DNA of 64,000 nt from JBMZCV01 sp049613665 (GCA_049613665.1 JBMZCV010000005.1:1-64000), one strand, 5' to 3'; shown: positions 43,150 to 51,798, numbered from the stretch's first letter. Notes: a model not told the origin generated them from the sequence alone. A program made the numbers and translations.

Positions 43150-44154
43150 TTACTCCTCTTCCATTCCCATCATCATAGTTGCTTCTCGAATCAAGGCCTC
43201 TCGATTGATAGGCACAACACCAACTTGCTCACACACCATACCAGCCGCAATATTGGCGAGTTCGGCAGTCGCAAATACATCTAGGCCAAGTGCCAAACCT
43301 AATCCCAACAAAGCAATAACCGTATCGCCAGCACCCGAAACATCTGTAATATTTCGTTTATATGCTGGTATCAAATCTGTATCTTCATCATCGGCCACAA
43401 AAATGCCTTTATCTGACAGTGTAATTACGGTATATTCATTTTGCAAAAAAGATTGAGCCTTACGGTGAGCCGTACCCAAAGTTTCTGGGCGAAGTGGCGA
43501 AATATCAAGGTTTAAACCTTTTGTCGCTTCTAGCAAATTTGGTTTTAACAATGTACAACCGCTATACTCCAAAAAGTTATTAAATTTAGGATCAACAGCT
43601 ACTGGAATTTTTGCTTGCCGACAGTTGTGAATAATATTGGCAATGACACGAGGCGTAAGCACGCCTTTGTCGTAGTCTTGCAAAATAACAACATCTGGAG
43701 CTTCATTATAAATCAAGTCAATGACATTGTCAATCAATAAGAGTTCGATATTTTCATCTAAAGGTTCTACTTTTTCAAAATCGTATCGCAACATCTGCTG
43801 ATTGCGGCTAATCACTCTTGTTTTTATGGTCGTTACTCGCTCTTGGTCAAGGATAATGCTCGAAGGGTCGATGCCACTATATTGCAAATTTTGCTTCAAA
43901 GTATGACCTTCAGCATCATCGCCTACAACAGATACCAATAACGCAGCTGCTCCCAATTCTATCACATTTGCGGCTACATTTGCCGCACCACCCAAGCGAG
44001 TTTCTCGTTTATATACCTCCACAATAGGCACAGGTGCTTCTGGCGAAATACGTCCGACATCGCCAAAGATGTATTTATCTATCATCACGTCGCCCACTAC
44101 GAGGACTTTCATTCTCGAAAAAGATTCAAATATTTGAGCAATACTGCTACTCAT
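43150..44154 (-). CDS. hldA: D-glycero-beta-D-manno-heptose-7-phosphate kinase (PfkB family)
   Basis: A 334-residue sugar kinase that phosphorylates heptose 7-phosphate at C1 on the way to ADP-heptose for lipopolysaccharide core. Motifs are VLVVGDVMIDKYIFGDVGRISPEAPVPIVEV (17-47), the substrate motif TRLGGAANVAANV (52-64), LLKPNLLEA, and the catalytic Asp277 in DVSGAGDTV. These strings are those of the RfaE/HldE kinase domain. The nucleotidyltransferase half of bifunctional HldE is absent, so adenylylation must be done by a separate protein (HldC type) encoded elsewhere. No LPS genes are adjacent. Confidence 0.9.
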   Translation of the reverse strand: MSSSIAQIFESFSRMKVLVVGDVMIDKYIFGDVGRISPEAPVPIVEVYKRETRLGGAANVAANVIELGAAALLVSVVGDDAEGHTLKQNLQYSGIDPSSIILDQERVTTIKTRVISRNQQMLRYDFEKVEPLDENIELLLIDNVIDLIYNEAPDVVILQDYDKGVLTPRVIANIIHNCRQAKIPVAVDPKFNNFLEYSGCTLLKPNLLEATKGLNLDISPLRPETLGTAHRKAQSFLQNEYTVITLSDKGIFVADDEDTDLIPAYKRNITDVSGAGDTVIALLGLGLALGLDVFATAELANIAAGMVCEQVGVVPINREALIREATMMMGMEEE

Positions 44155-44190
44155 CTAGTTTTTTGTTTTTTTTGGGTGAAAAGAAAAATT

Positions 44191-44351
44191 GTAACTGTTT
44201 AAAGTTAGACTTTTGATATAAAAATCAGACTATTTATTTTTAAGCAAAGCTGTTTTTGAGCTGAATAGCACCGCTTTTGAGCGAAAAAAAGCTGCCGCAT
44301 AAATAGAAATAGGCATTTTCTAGCCAAAATTGTCACAACATAAATAGTTAC
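44191..44351. repeat. Family D repeat, full-length copy (161 bp)
   Basis: The ends are GTAACTGTTTA and TAAATAGTTAC. Landmarks match 14255-14412: TTAGACTTTTGATATAAAAA, GAGCTGAATAGCACC, and TAGCCAAAATTGTCACAAC. It is the first member of a repeat cluster filling the gap between hldA and the aminotransferase gene. Confidence 0.9.
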
Positions 44352-44359
44352 GAAAAATT

Positions 44360-44478
44360 TAAGTAGTTGTTCAGATGTTTTCGATATTCAAAATATGAAA
44401 TAACACCTTGATTTTTCAACAACTTAGCAAAAGGCGACATATTTTTCTAGCCGAAATTGTCACCATATTAATAATTAC
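44360..44478. repeat. Family C fragment nested in a family D fragment
   Basis: TTAAGTAGTTGTTCAGATGT and ATAACACCTTGATTTTTCAA are family C in reverse. They are followed without a gap by ATTTTTCTAGCCGAAATTGT-CACCATATTAATAATTAC, which is the right end of family D. Confidence 0.7.
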
Positions 44479-44488
44479 TTTTTTTTAA

Positions 44489-44670
44489 CAATGATTCGGA
44501 CATTTTTTATAACAATATTCAGTTGAATAAAAAAAACGCCTTTTGACAAGGGAAACATACTATTTTTCAGTTCAAAAGGCTATAAAATTGGCAAATATTG
44601 GCCACCTTAGCCTAAAAAAATAGTATGTTTAAGCCTTTGATAAAAAAATGTATAAATGTCCGAACTATTG
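44489..44670 (+). repeat. MITE-like repeat, family B, full-length copy (182 bp)
   Basis: The ends are CAATGATTCGGACATTTT and AAATGTCCGAACTATTG. Both core arms (AAACATACTATTTTTCAG and AAAAAATAGTATGTTTAA) and the loop AATATTGGCCACCTTAGCCT are intact. It stops three bases before the stop codon of the aminotransferase gene. Confidence 0.92.
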
Positions 44671-44672
44671 TT

Positions 44673-45866
44673 TTAAGACAATGTTGCTAAATATGCCTTA
44701 ATACGCCTTACTGCTTCTTTTATCGTATCAATAGAAACAGCATAAGAAATGCGAAAACAGTCATCTTGTCCAAATGCACTACCTGATACAGTAGCTACAT
44801 GAGCATTGTTGAGCAAAGCCATACAAAAATCATTGGCATTGTTGATGGTTGTTGTGCCGTCCGATTTGCCAAAATAATGGCTAATATCTGGAAAAACATA
44901 AAATGCACCTTCTGGCACATATGTTTTGAAACCTTCTATGTCGTTGAGTAGTTCCAATATCAAATTGCGTCTTTCCAAAAAGGCATCACGCATTTTGTAA
45001 GTTGGTTCTAACGTGCCTGTTAGTGCTGCAATAGCCGCTCTTTGTGCAATAGAACAAGTAGCTGAAGTAAATTGTCCTTGCATTTTTACACAAGCTTTCG
45101 CTATTGTAGCAGGAGCACCAATGTAGCCCAAACGCCAGCCTGTCATCGCAAAGCCTTTCGACAAACCATTTACGGTAATGACTCTATCTTTGATAAAATC
45201 GAATTGTGCCAAACTTTCGTGCTTTTCGCCATAGCTGATATGCTCATAAATTTCATCGGCAATGACATACAAATCATCGTAAGAAGCAATCACTTCGGCA
45301 ATTTCTCGCAACTCTTCATGGCTATATACCGCTCCTGTCGGATTGCAAGGAGACGAAAATATCAGCAATTTGGTTTGGTAAGTGATAGCAGAATCTAACT
45401 CAGCAGCCGTCATTTTAAATTGATTTGCCAACTTTGTAGGCACTTCTACAATAGTGCCACCAGCCAATTCTATTTGTGCAGCATAGCTTACCCAATAAGG
45501 AATAGGTAGCAATACTTCTTCGCCAGGATTGACCAAACAAAGCACCACATTTGCGATAGATTGTTTTGCTCCTGTAGAAGTCACAATTTGATTGGCTGCA
45601 TAATCTAAATTATTGTCTCGCTTAAATTTGGTAGCGATAGCTTGTATCAAATCTGGATAACCCTGCACAGGCGTATATTTCGTGTAACCTTCATCAATGG
45701 CTTTTTTGGCCGCCTCTTTAATATGTTGCGGTGTATCGAAGTCTGGCTCACCCAAACTCAAAGTGATAACATCTACACCTTTTCCTTTTAGCTCTCTTGC
45801 CAAAACAGCCATCTGCAAAGTAGCAGATTCGGCTAGTTGTGTAATTCTATTTGATAATTGACTCAT
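44673..45866 (-). CDS. aspC: PLP-dependent aspartate aminotransferase (class I/II)
   Basis: A 397-residue fold-type I aminotransferase that exchanges amino groups between aspartate (or a related amino acid) and 2-oxoglutarate. Motifs are LSLGEPDFDTP (37-47), YTPVQGYPDLIQAI, the cofactor-pocket YWVSY (124-128), SPCNPTGAVY (172-181), DEIYEH (204-209), and the Schiff-base Lys237 in GLSKGFAMTGWRLGY, with RISYA near the end. Length is normal. It is a lone gene; its 3' end is followed directly by a family B repeat and its 5' side by a decayed family C repeat. The amino acid preference cannot be fixed by eye. Confidence 0.93.
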   Translation of the reverse strand: MSQLSNRITQLAESATLQMAVLARELKGKGVDVITLSLGEPDFDTPQHIKEAAKKAIDEGYTKYTPVQGYPDLIQAIATKFKRDNNLDYAANQIVTSTGAKQSIANVVLCLVNPGEEVLLPIPYWVSYAAQIELAGGTIVEVPTKLANQFKMTAAELDSAITYQTKLLIFSSPCNPTGAVYSHEELREIAEVIASYDDLYVIADEIYEHISYGEKHESLAQFDFIKDRVITVNGLSKGFAMTGWRLGYIGAPATIAKACVKMQGQFTSATCSIAQRAAIAALTGTLEPTYKMRDAFLERRNLILELLNDIEGFKTYVPEGAFYVFPDISHYFGKSDGTTTINNANDFCMALLNNAHVATVSGSAFGQDDCFRISYAVSIDTIKEAVRRIKAYLATLS

Positions 45867-45874
45867 AATATATA

Positions 45875-46112
45875 TAAAGTGTCAAACACTATTTTAATAA
45901 AAACTATTTTTTTGCTAACAAATATTGAATATATTAGCTTTGGGATTTTTATTTCAAAGCGATTCTTTTTTAAGTACCAAGTAAGATATTTTTCTCAAAA
46001 GTTTAAACATGCTTTTTTTAGGCTAAGACAACCAATATTGCCTTTTTTACTGCAAAAAAGTACGTTTACCTTCCCAAAAAAATGTTTCTTTTGTTAAACC
46101 GACAATAGTTAT
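45875..46112. repeat. Decayed family C fragment followed by an incomplete family A/B repeat
   Basis: AAGTGTCAAACACTATTTTA at 45879 and nearby GCTAACAAATATTGAATATA are a degraded family C left half. From 45983, TCAAAAGTTTAAACATGCTT, AGGCTAAGACAACCAATATT, and GTTAAACCGACAATAGTTAT are a family A/B core in reverse with weakened arms and one recognisable end. The stretch 46113-46368 shows nothing I can name. Confidence 0.65.
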
Positions 46113-46368
46113 TTTTTTATACAAAAAAAATGAAATACTTATTTTTTAAGGGCGTAAAGTTAATCATTTATGTAATAAATTAATGCTAATAGAACATAAA
46201 ATTCTGCAAAAACACTTGAATGTTTTGTTTTTGTAGAAAATCTGCTTTAGAAGTTGTTTAAATTTTATTTTTTGGCCTAAAAAAGCATCAAAAACAATCT
46301 CTAAACAGTTTTTTTAAGTCGAGAATTGCGTAGTAGCCCTAAAATTTCAAATTGGGTTAAACAAACAA

Positions 46369-46411
46369 AAAATCGTATAACTATCAACCAATTTTGCAGT
46401 TACACGATTTT
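46369..46411 (-). terminator. Terminator of the rhodanese gene
   Basis: AAAATCGTaTAACT (46369-46382) pairs with AGTTAcACGATTTT (46398-46411). It lies about 30 bp beyond the rhodanese stop. Confidence 0.75.
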
Positions 46412-46439
46412 GTTATTTTTTTTTGAGAAAAAAGCCTTG

Positions 46440-46799
46440 TTATTTATCGAAAGTAGCAGACCATTCCATCATACCACCTAGCAAATTGCGAGGGCTTTCA
46501 AATCCTTGAGCCAAAAGCATTTGTTTGGCCGATGCACTTCTTGCTCCCGACCGACAATGAACAACGATTTCCTTGTCTTTGTAATCCGATAAGTCATCGA
46601 AATGGCGAGGCAATTCACCCAAAGGAATGAGCTTTGCACCGATATTATAAATTTCGTATTCTGCTGGCTGACGCACATCTATCACTAAAATATCTTCGCC
46701 TGCATCAAGGCGTTTTTTCAATTCTTGTACTGTTATATCTGGCATTTTCGATTGTTTTCTGTTAAATAATGTGTTGTATATATTTTTTAAAAATGACAT
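46440..46799 (-). CDS. Rhodanese-like sulfurtransferase domain protein
   Basis: A 119-residue single-domain rhodanese. After a short basic N-terminus come VQELKKRLDAGEDILVIDVRQPAEYEI (24-50) and the active-site loop with Cys82 in VVHCRSGARSASAKQML. Single-domain rhodaneses carry persulfide sulfur on that Cys and pass it to acceptors. The loop CRSGAR is catalytically plausible. The gene stands alone with its own terminator. Upstream (46800-46907) there is no clear promoter before a family B repeat. Physiological partners are not shown by the context. Confidence 0.9.
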   Translation of the reverse strand: MSFLKNIYNTLFNRKQSKMPDITVQELKKRLDAGEDILVIDVRQPAEYEIYNIGAKLIPLGELPRHFDDLSDYKDKEIVVHCRSGARSASAKQMLLAQGFESPRNLLGGMMEWSATFDK

Positions 46800-46907
46800 T
46801 TTTTTAGTTTTTTTGTTAAAAAAGAGTTTATACTTATACTGCTCTTTTTTCTGTCCAAAATTTAATTTCCTCGAAAGCTAATTTTTTTTCAACAATTTTT
46901 ATAACAA

Positions 46908-47083
46908 CAATTCGGACATTTGCATATTTTTTTATCAAAGGTTTAAACATACTTTTTTTTAGGCTAAGGCGACCAATATTTGCAAATTTCATGGCCTTGT
47001 GAACTGAAAAATAGTATGTTTCACTTGCCAAAAAGTGTTTTTTATTAAACTGAAAATTGTTATAAAAAATGTCCGAACCATTG
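46908..47083 (-). repeat. MITE-like repeat, family B, full-length copy (176 bp), reverse orientation
   Basis: The ends are CAATTCGGACATTTG and AATGTCCGAACCATTG. The core in reverse reads AAACATACTTTTTTTTAGGC, AAGGCGACCAATATTTG and GAACTGAAAAATAGTATGTT. It lies between the rhodanese start and the frameshifted small gene, where no coding sequence survives. Confidence 0.9.
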
Positions 47084-47223
47084 TTATAACAAAAAAGTAT
47101 TTTTTTTCAGAAACATTAATATTCATTCCTTTTTTTAGCAAAAATAAACGCATCAAAACATATTTAAGTCATCGAATCTTTGAATATTCAACTTATAAAT
47201 TTTTAATGCTTGTTTTAAACTAA

Positions 47224-47396
47224 TCATTCTGCTAAACGTTTTAATAGATTTTCGTCTTCTTCAAAAAATTTTCTGTGTTTGCTTCATCAGCCGCATTTTT
47301 TTCAAGCTCTTTTAAATAATCTAAAATTGGTTGTAGTTTAGCTTCTGGTAATTTTACAATAATATTGTTGATTTCTGTTAAAACTTGATTATTCAT
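47224..47396 (-). pseudogene. Small antitoxin-like gene with a single-base frameshift
   Basis: From the ATG at 47396 the frame reads MNNQVLTEINNIIVKLPEAK, then LQPILDYLKELEKNAADEA. As written it ends NTENFLKKTKIY, but the next frame from the same point reads KHRKFFEEDENLLKRLAE and then a stop at 47224. The second ending is the charged, Leu-rich type expected for this kind of helical antitoxin. Adding one A in the AAA run after GC restores a continuous 56-57-residue protein. The resemblance is to small helical antitoxins (DUF2281-like), but no toxin gene is adjacent. It may be a true frameshift or a sequencing error in an A run. Confidence 0.55.
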
Positions 47397-47465
47397 TTCC
47401 TTAGATTTTATGCTAAAAAAATTTATTTGCAAGATACTACTTTTCACTCATTTTCGCAAAAAAAA

Positions 47466-49400
47466 TCAAAACATCAATTTTTGTTTCATCGCTTTTGCCT
47501 GTTCGTGTTTCGGATTGACAATGAGCAAACGTTCCAACATTTTTTTAGCCGCCTTTTTGTTGCGTTGCAATAAATAAAGTCCTGTCAAATTGAGCAGAGC
47601 CATTTCGTAATCTGGTGCAATTTTTAGAGCCGCTTGATATTTTTTTTCTGCTTGGCTCAAAAGTCCCAAATTTACAAAACAAAAACCCAAATTCGTCAAA
47701 GCAGACACATGATTTTTGTTTTCTTCCACAATTTCAGCAAAAATAGTTTTCGCTTGCTCTATTTTGTTTTGTTTCATGAGCGAAATGCCGTATTTATTTT
47801 TAAAATCGAGCTGCAAAGGCAACAAACTAATAGCTTTTGCGAGATAATCACTAGCTTTTTCGTATTCATTTGTTTGCAAATAGCTTTCTCCAATTCTGTA
47901 AGCTGTCCACGCATCTTTTACGAGATAAATTTTTGCCTTTTTAGCAATTTTTATAATACGTTGATAGTTGTTTTTCAAGTAGTTGAGATGAATTTCGGTA
48001 GCAAAAGTTTTTGTAAAGCCAACATCAGATTTTGCCAAATAAAAAGCTGCCGAATCGAGCATGGCTGCTTTTGAAGCATAGCTTTCGTAATAATGCAAAT
48101 AGCCTTTTGCCTGCGTCAGAGCGTCAATATCACCATTTGTGGCATTTGCCAAACCTATAAAATGTTCTACTTTTTGCTTTTCTTCTTCCGAAATTGGCTT
48201 GCGTATATAATGGTCGTGAATAGTGACATGCGGAATATCTATGCTCCCAGACTGTGGCAAATGGCAAGAAGAACAGTCATTTTTGTTAGCTGTTATCCGT
48301 TCTTTTTCAGGCATTGAGCAAAACGAAATCGTGTCTATTTTTGCATTTTCATTGGAGGTATGGCACTTCAAGCAAGCATTATTAAACTGTTCTTTTGGCG
48401 TAAACTTAACGCTAACATGAGGATTGTGACAGCTCAAACAAGTCATTTCGCTTTCTTTATAACACTTGCTTTTTGCCAAACGATGTGCTTGCGAAGCCAT
48501 AATAAATTGAGTTTCATTACCGTCATATTCTGGCAAAAAAACATCCATCACATCGGTTAGTGGCATCGCTGGACGAAAATCGTCAAAGTTTTTTCCATCT
48601 TTCAAAATCGCTACACCTTGCAAATGACAACGCTGACACACATTCATCTGCAAGTCTCGTGACAAATCGGCAGGATTAACAATGCTATAATCTATATATT
48701 TTGAGGTATCAACCATATCGCCGCTTTCTTTTGCCAACACATGTGCCTCGCCAGGCCCGTGACATCGCTCGCAATTGATGCCATGTGGCACGCTGATATA
48801 TTTGTTTTCAGAGCCTTCCATAAATTTGGGCAAAGCATTGTGACACGACATACACTCTAAGCCGATAATGCGATTGAAACGAGAATTGAAACCACCATCA
48901 AATCCTGGTGCCAAATCCCAAATCTTTTTTTGTGTATAAAATGTTATTGGTGCTTGAAACAGCGAGCCATTTTCCTCAAAAATATGTGAATTGGTGTGTT
49001 GGCCAGAGCCGATAATATATTTCACATACTGCGAGTGCTTGTGAACAGTATCTTTATTTGCCAAACGAAATTCATCAATAAACAAAGAATCACCTTTCCA
49101 ATGTGGACGATAATAATAGTCGCTGATGCTATCATATATCGCAAAATGTTGGTCAAAAATCGCCTTACTTTTTTGAGGTGTAGCCAAGCCAAAAGACTCG
49201 CCCATGCCTGTTTTTATGAAAGTTTGATATACATTTTCATGGCATTTTCGGCAAGTTTCTATACCGACATATTTTATGGTATCGTGCAAATTGAGGTATG
49301 GCAGTTCCGATTTTTTCGTTACTGATTTTTCGCCCTGACAATACCAAAAAAAACTGCACGTCAGCAGAGCCAAAGCTAAAATAAAAGTGTTGCGTTTCAT
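47466..49400 (-). CDS. Multihaem c-type cytochrome with C-terminal TPR repeats
   Basis: A 644-residue exported electron-transfer protein. The signal sequence ends near LLTCSFFWYC and may be a lipoprotein signal, though the lipobox is not canonical. Seven CxxCH haem motifs are visible: CRKCH (50-54), CMSCH, CERCH, CQRCH, CLSCH, CLKCH and CSSCH, spread over about 50-380. The cluster style (ECMSCHNALPKF, NCERCHGPGEAHV, TCLSCHNPHVS) resembles the cytochrome c554/DmsE-like multihaem group. Residues about 430-644 are TPR-like (YEKASDYLAKAISLLPLQ, AEKKYQAALKIAPDYEMALLNL). It should sit in the periplasm or outer membrane. Electron donor and acceptor are not shown by neighbours. Confidence 0.9.
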   Translation of the reverse strand: MKRNTFILALALLTCSFFWYCQGEKSVTKKSELPYLNLHDTIKYVGIETCRKCHENVYQTFIKTGMGESFGLATPQKSKAIFDQHFAIYDSISDYYYRPHWKGDSLFIDEFRLANKDTVHKHSQYVKYIIGSGQHTNSHIFEENGSLFQAPITFYTQKKIWDLAPGFDGGFNSRFNRIIGLECMSCHNALPKFMEGSENKYISVPHGINCERCHGPGEAHVLAKESGDMVDTSKYIDYSIVNPADLSRDLQMNVCQRCHLQGVAILKDGKNFDDFRPAMPLTDVMDVFLPEYDGNETQFIMASQAHRLAKSKCYKESEMTCLSCHNPHVSVKFTPKEQFNNACLKCHTSNENAKIDTISFCSMPEKERITANKNDCSSCHLPQSGSIDIPHVTIHDHYIRKPISEEEKQKVEHFIGLANATNGDIDALTQAKGYLHYYESYASKAAMLDSAAFYLAKSDVGFTKTFATEIHLNYLKNNYQRIIKIAKKAKIYLVKDAWTAYRIGESYLQTNEYEKASDYLAKAISLLPLQLDFKNKYGISLMKQNKIEQAKTIFAEIVEENKNHVSALTNLGFCFVNLGLLSQAEKKYQAALKIAPDYEMALLNLTGLYLLQRNKKAAKKMLERLLIVNPKHEQAKAMKQKLMF

Positions 49401-49507
49401 AACAATTTAGTTTTTAGTTTTGAGAGTTTGGTTTTTAGTTGCTAACGCATTTAGAATCAAGGTGTTAGCTCTTTCAAAAATGAGCAATTTATTTCTCGTT
49501 GTAAGCT

Positions 49508-49560
49508 ATTTTTATAACCGTTTAGGTGTGGGCTTTTGAGGTAAAAAAACAAAAACAATT
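49508..49560. repeat. Left half of a family D repeat
   Basis: ATAACCGTTTAGGTGTGGGC-TTTTGAGGTAAAAAA matches the left end and first quarter of 14255-14412. The right half is absent. Confidence 0.6.
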
Positions 49561-49611
49561 TCTAACAAAAAAAATATTTTGCTAAAAATTGTTTTTATAA
49601 ATTAACCAAAT

Positions 49612-49720
49612 TTAAGTACCAAGTATTTTTTAATAAAGTATTCGTTTAGTCGCTAACGCATTAACAATCAAAGTATTATCTTGTTTTGAAATGCCCAAAA
49701 ACTTCTGAACGACTACTTAA
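49612..49720 (+). repeat. Family C repeat, full-length copy (109 bp)
   Basis: It begins TTAAGTACCAAGTATTTTTT and ends ACGACTACTTAA, with GCTAACGCATTAACAATCAA in the centre. TTAA bounds both ends. It lies 54 bp from the end of the thioredoxin-fold gene. Confidence 0.9.
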
Positions 49721-49773
49721 AAACTCTTGCAAGCTTATCATTTGGCTTAAAAAAATATTTTTTCTGCTCAGAT

Positions 49774-51798
49774 TTATTTTCTTTTCTTACGCTTTTTTCT
49801 TTCTTGCTTTGCTTTTCGTTTGCGTTCTCTTTCTTGTTTTTTCGACAATTTTTTCGAGTCGCTCTCACTTACTGACCAATAATCATAACCTTCCAAGTAT
49901 TTATCTAAACTTTTATCCAGTTTTTTAGTAGATTTCAACTTTTCAAGTTCTGCTGTGGCGGCAGCATTTTCTGCTTTCAACTGTTTACAATTGCAGTCTT
50001 CCTCTTCTTTTTTGGTCTGACTAACCGATTTTGTTGTTGCTGTATTTGCGTTATAAGTTTGAGGCTTATTGGCTCTATTGTTTGCTCTTCCTCTTGTATT
50101 CGTATTGGTTTTAGTAGTATTGGCTCTTGTTTGCCCTTGCGTTCTATTGTATGTAGCTGGTTTTGTTTGTCCTTGCGTTCTATTGTATGTAGCTGGTCTT
50201 GTTTGAGTTGTTGTACTTGCTGCTGGATTAGTAGCATATGACGGCGATTGATACACATTTCTATTTGTGCTAGTTTGCCCATCAGGATACCAGCTAAAAT
50301 TGTTGTCGTAGTAAGTACCTTGATTTTGATTATATTGTTGTGGTTGAGTATTTCTATTCACATTAGTATAGCTACCACCTGTGCCACTTTGATAAGTTGT
50401 TGTGGCTGTTTGAGCAGGAAAAACCGTCACTACGCTAGGCGATGCTGTTTGCGTAACTGTTTGTTGGGTTGTCGTTTGGCTTTGCACATAGTTATTGCCT
50501 GTCGAATATGTCGCTGGCGAAGCAGGCTGTACAAAACTTGTCGTTGTTTGCGAAGTGCTTGGTTTCACTTGTGTTGCATAGCTCGTTGTAGTCGTATTCA
50601 TGGTGGCAGGAACTGTCTTTTTAGACATTTCACTCACTCTATTATGGCCATTATACAACACCGCAAAAGCATCAGGAAAGCCAGATACTTTGATAGCTTG
50701 CAAAGCCGTTTGCATTTGAGCTTTCGTATGATAATCGCCAATCAATACTCGTTTCAAATCATTGTCGTCTATTTCTGTTGTGATAGAGCCATAATCTGCA
50801 ACACCATAAAACTGTTCGAAATTAAGTGTTTGAAACGCACCAAGTTGTATGCGATAAGCATTGTCTGCCGACAAGTTCGCAGTTCTATCTTGCACTTGTT
50901 GTGTTGGTTCTACTTGAACTTGAGTTGGTGTTGGCTCTATAATAGTTGTTGGTGGTGCAACTGTCACAGGTTGTGCAACTGTTGTAGTGTTACCTTTTTT
51001 TGCTTTTGCTTCAAAAGGCGTTTTATAAGCCGAGTAAGCATTATCTACCAAAGCAGTACCATCTGTACTAATATATTTTGTGGTATAATAAGTAACATCT
51101 TTTTCGGCTGCTTGCTGTGTAGCGGCCTCATCTGCTACCGATGTAATTGTGGTAGTTTCGGCACGGCCACCACCAATAAGCGGAGGTGTTGTATAAGGCA
51201 ATCCTGTCGTATTCTGAACATTTTGCGTTGTAGTTGTTGTACTCACAGGAGCAGTAGTAGTTGTTGTTTCTTCTGCAAAGTAATAGCTCGCTTGAGCTGC
51301 CAACATTTGGTCAAGCTCAGTCATGCTCAAGTTTTTGCCTACGATATACCCTTTTTCATTGACCAAAAAAGAAGCAGGTAAAGTGCTGACATTGTAAGGG
51401 TTTACATAACGTGATTTTTTGTCATTGGTGCAGTATTGTGTCAACAAACCATCGGCTTTTGCGGCATTTAACCATTCGTTTGCATCTTTATCTAAAGAAA
51501 CCGAAAAAATATCAAATCCTTTTGCTGTTTTAAACTGTACGTTGTTATACTTTTGTTGTATAATCGCTAAATTGGGATTGTTGATGCGTGAATTGGGATC
51601 CCAAGAAGCCCAAAAATAAACTAAAACAAGCTTGCCTTTTTGCGAAGCCAAAGAAATTTGTTGTCCGCTACTATTTGGCAATAATATATCAGAAGCTAAT
51701 TTGCCAACTTCACTTGCTTGCACATTTTTGTTGCTATACATTAAACACAACAACATAAAAATGAAGCTAAAGTTGATGATTTTTTTTGTATTTTTCAT
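49774..51798 (-). CDS. Secreted thioredoxin-fold protein without CxxC, with SPOR-like and low-complexity regions
   Basis: A 674-residue exported protein. Residues about 28-170 form a TlpA-like thioredoxin fold (LVLVYFWASW, FDIFSVSLDKDANEWLNAA, cis-Pro loop STLPASFLVNEKGYIVG). The place of the active-site CxxC is taken by D67-P-N-S70 (WASWDPNSR), so redox activity is unlikely. Thr/Gln/Pro-rich sequence follows. A SPOR-like domain covers about 305-385 (AYRIQLGAFQTLNFEQFYG), a fold that binds denuded peptidoglycan. Then come Asn/Thr/Gln-rich sequence with a 12-residue tandem repeat (YNRTQGQTKPAT) and a very basic tail. It is probably a wall-associated envelope protein. The combination was not recognised as a known family. 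Confidence 0.8.
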   Translation of the reverse strand: MKNTKKIINFSFIFMLLCLMYSNKNVQASEVGKLASDILLPNSSGQQISLASQKGKLVLVYFWASWDPNSRINNPNLAIIQQKYNNVQFKTAKGFDIFSVSLDKDANEWLNAAKADGLLTQYCTNDKKSRYVNPYNVSTLPASFLVNEKGYIVGKNLSMTELDQMLAAQASYYFAEETTTTTAPVSTTTTTQNVQNTTGLPYTTPPLIGGGRAETTTITSVADEAATQQAAEKDVTYYTTKYISTDGTALVDNAYSAYKTPFEAKAKKGNTTTVAQPVTVAPPTTIIEPTPTQVQVEPTQQVQDRTANLSADNAYRIQLGAFQTLNFEQFYGVADYGSITTEIDDNDLKRVLIGDYHTKAQMQTALQAIKVSGFPDAFAVLYNGHNRVSEMSKKTVPATMNTTTTSYATQVKPSTSQTTTSFVQPASPATYSTGNNYVQSQTTTQQTVTQTASPSVVTVFPAQTATTTYQSGTGGSYTNVNRNTQPQQYNQNQGTYYDNNFSWYPDGQTSTNRNVYQSPSYATNPAASTTTQTRPATYNRTQGQTKPATYNRTQGQTRANTTKTNTNTRGRANNRANKPQTYNANTATTKSVSQTKKEEEDCNCKQLKAENAAATAELEKLKSTKKLDKSLDKYLEGYDYWSVSESDSKKLSKKQERERKRKAKQERKKRKKRK
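50127..50198 (-). repeat. 36-bp tandem repeat inside the thioredoxin-fold gene
   Basis: Two near-identical 36-bp units encode the 12-residue repeat YNRTQGQTKPAT/YNRTQGQTRA. Being a multiple of three, copy-number change would keep the frame. Confidence 0.8.

Noticed and set aside
43150..44154. Bifunctional HldE
   Set aside because: Only the kinase domain is present; the protein ends at 334 residues without a nucleotidyltransferase HxGH motif.
11477..49720. The family C repeats as a CRISPR array
   Set aside because: Copies are kilobases apart, lie in both orientations, have no regular spacers and no cas genes are present.
50248..51381. Long open frame (377 codons) antisense to the thioredoxin-fold gene
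   Set aside because: It arises from the Thr/Gln/Asn-rich and repetitive coding strand. The predicted protein is Cys/Arg/Ser-rich without any recognisable motif, and the opposite strand has a signal peptide and a thioredoxin fold.
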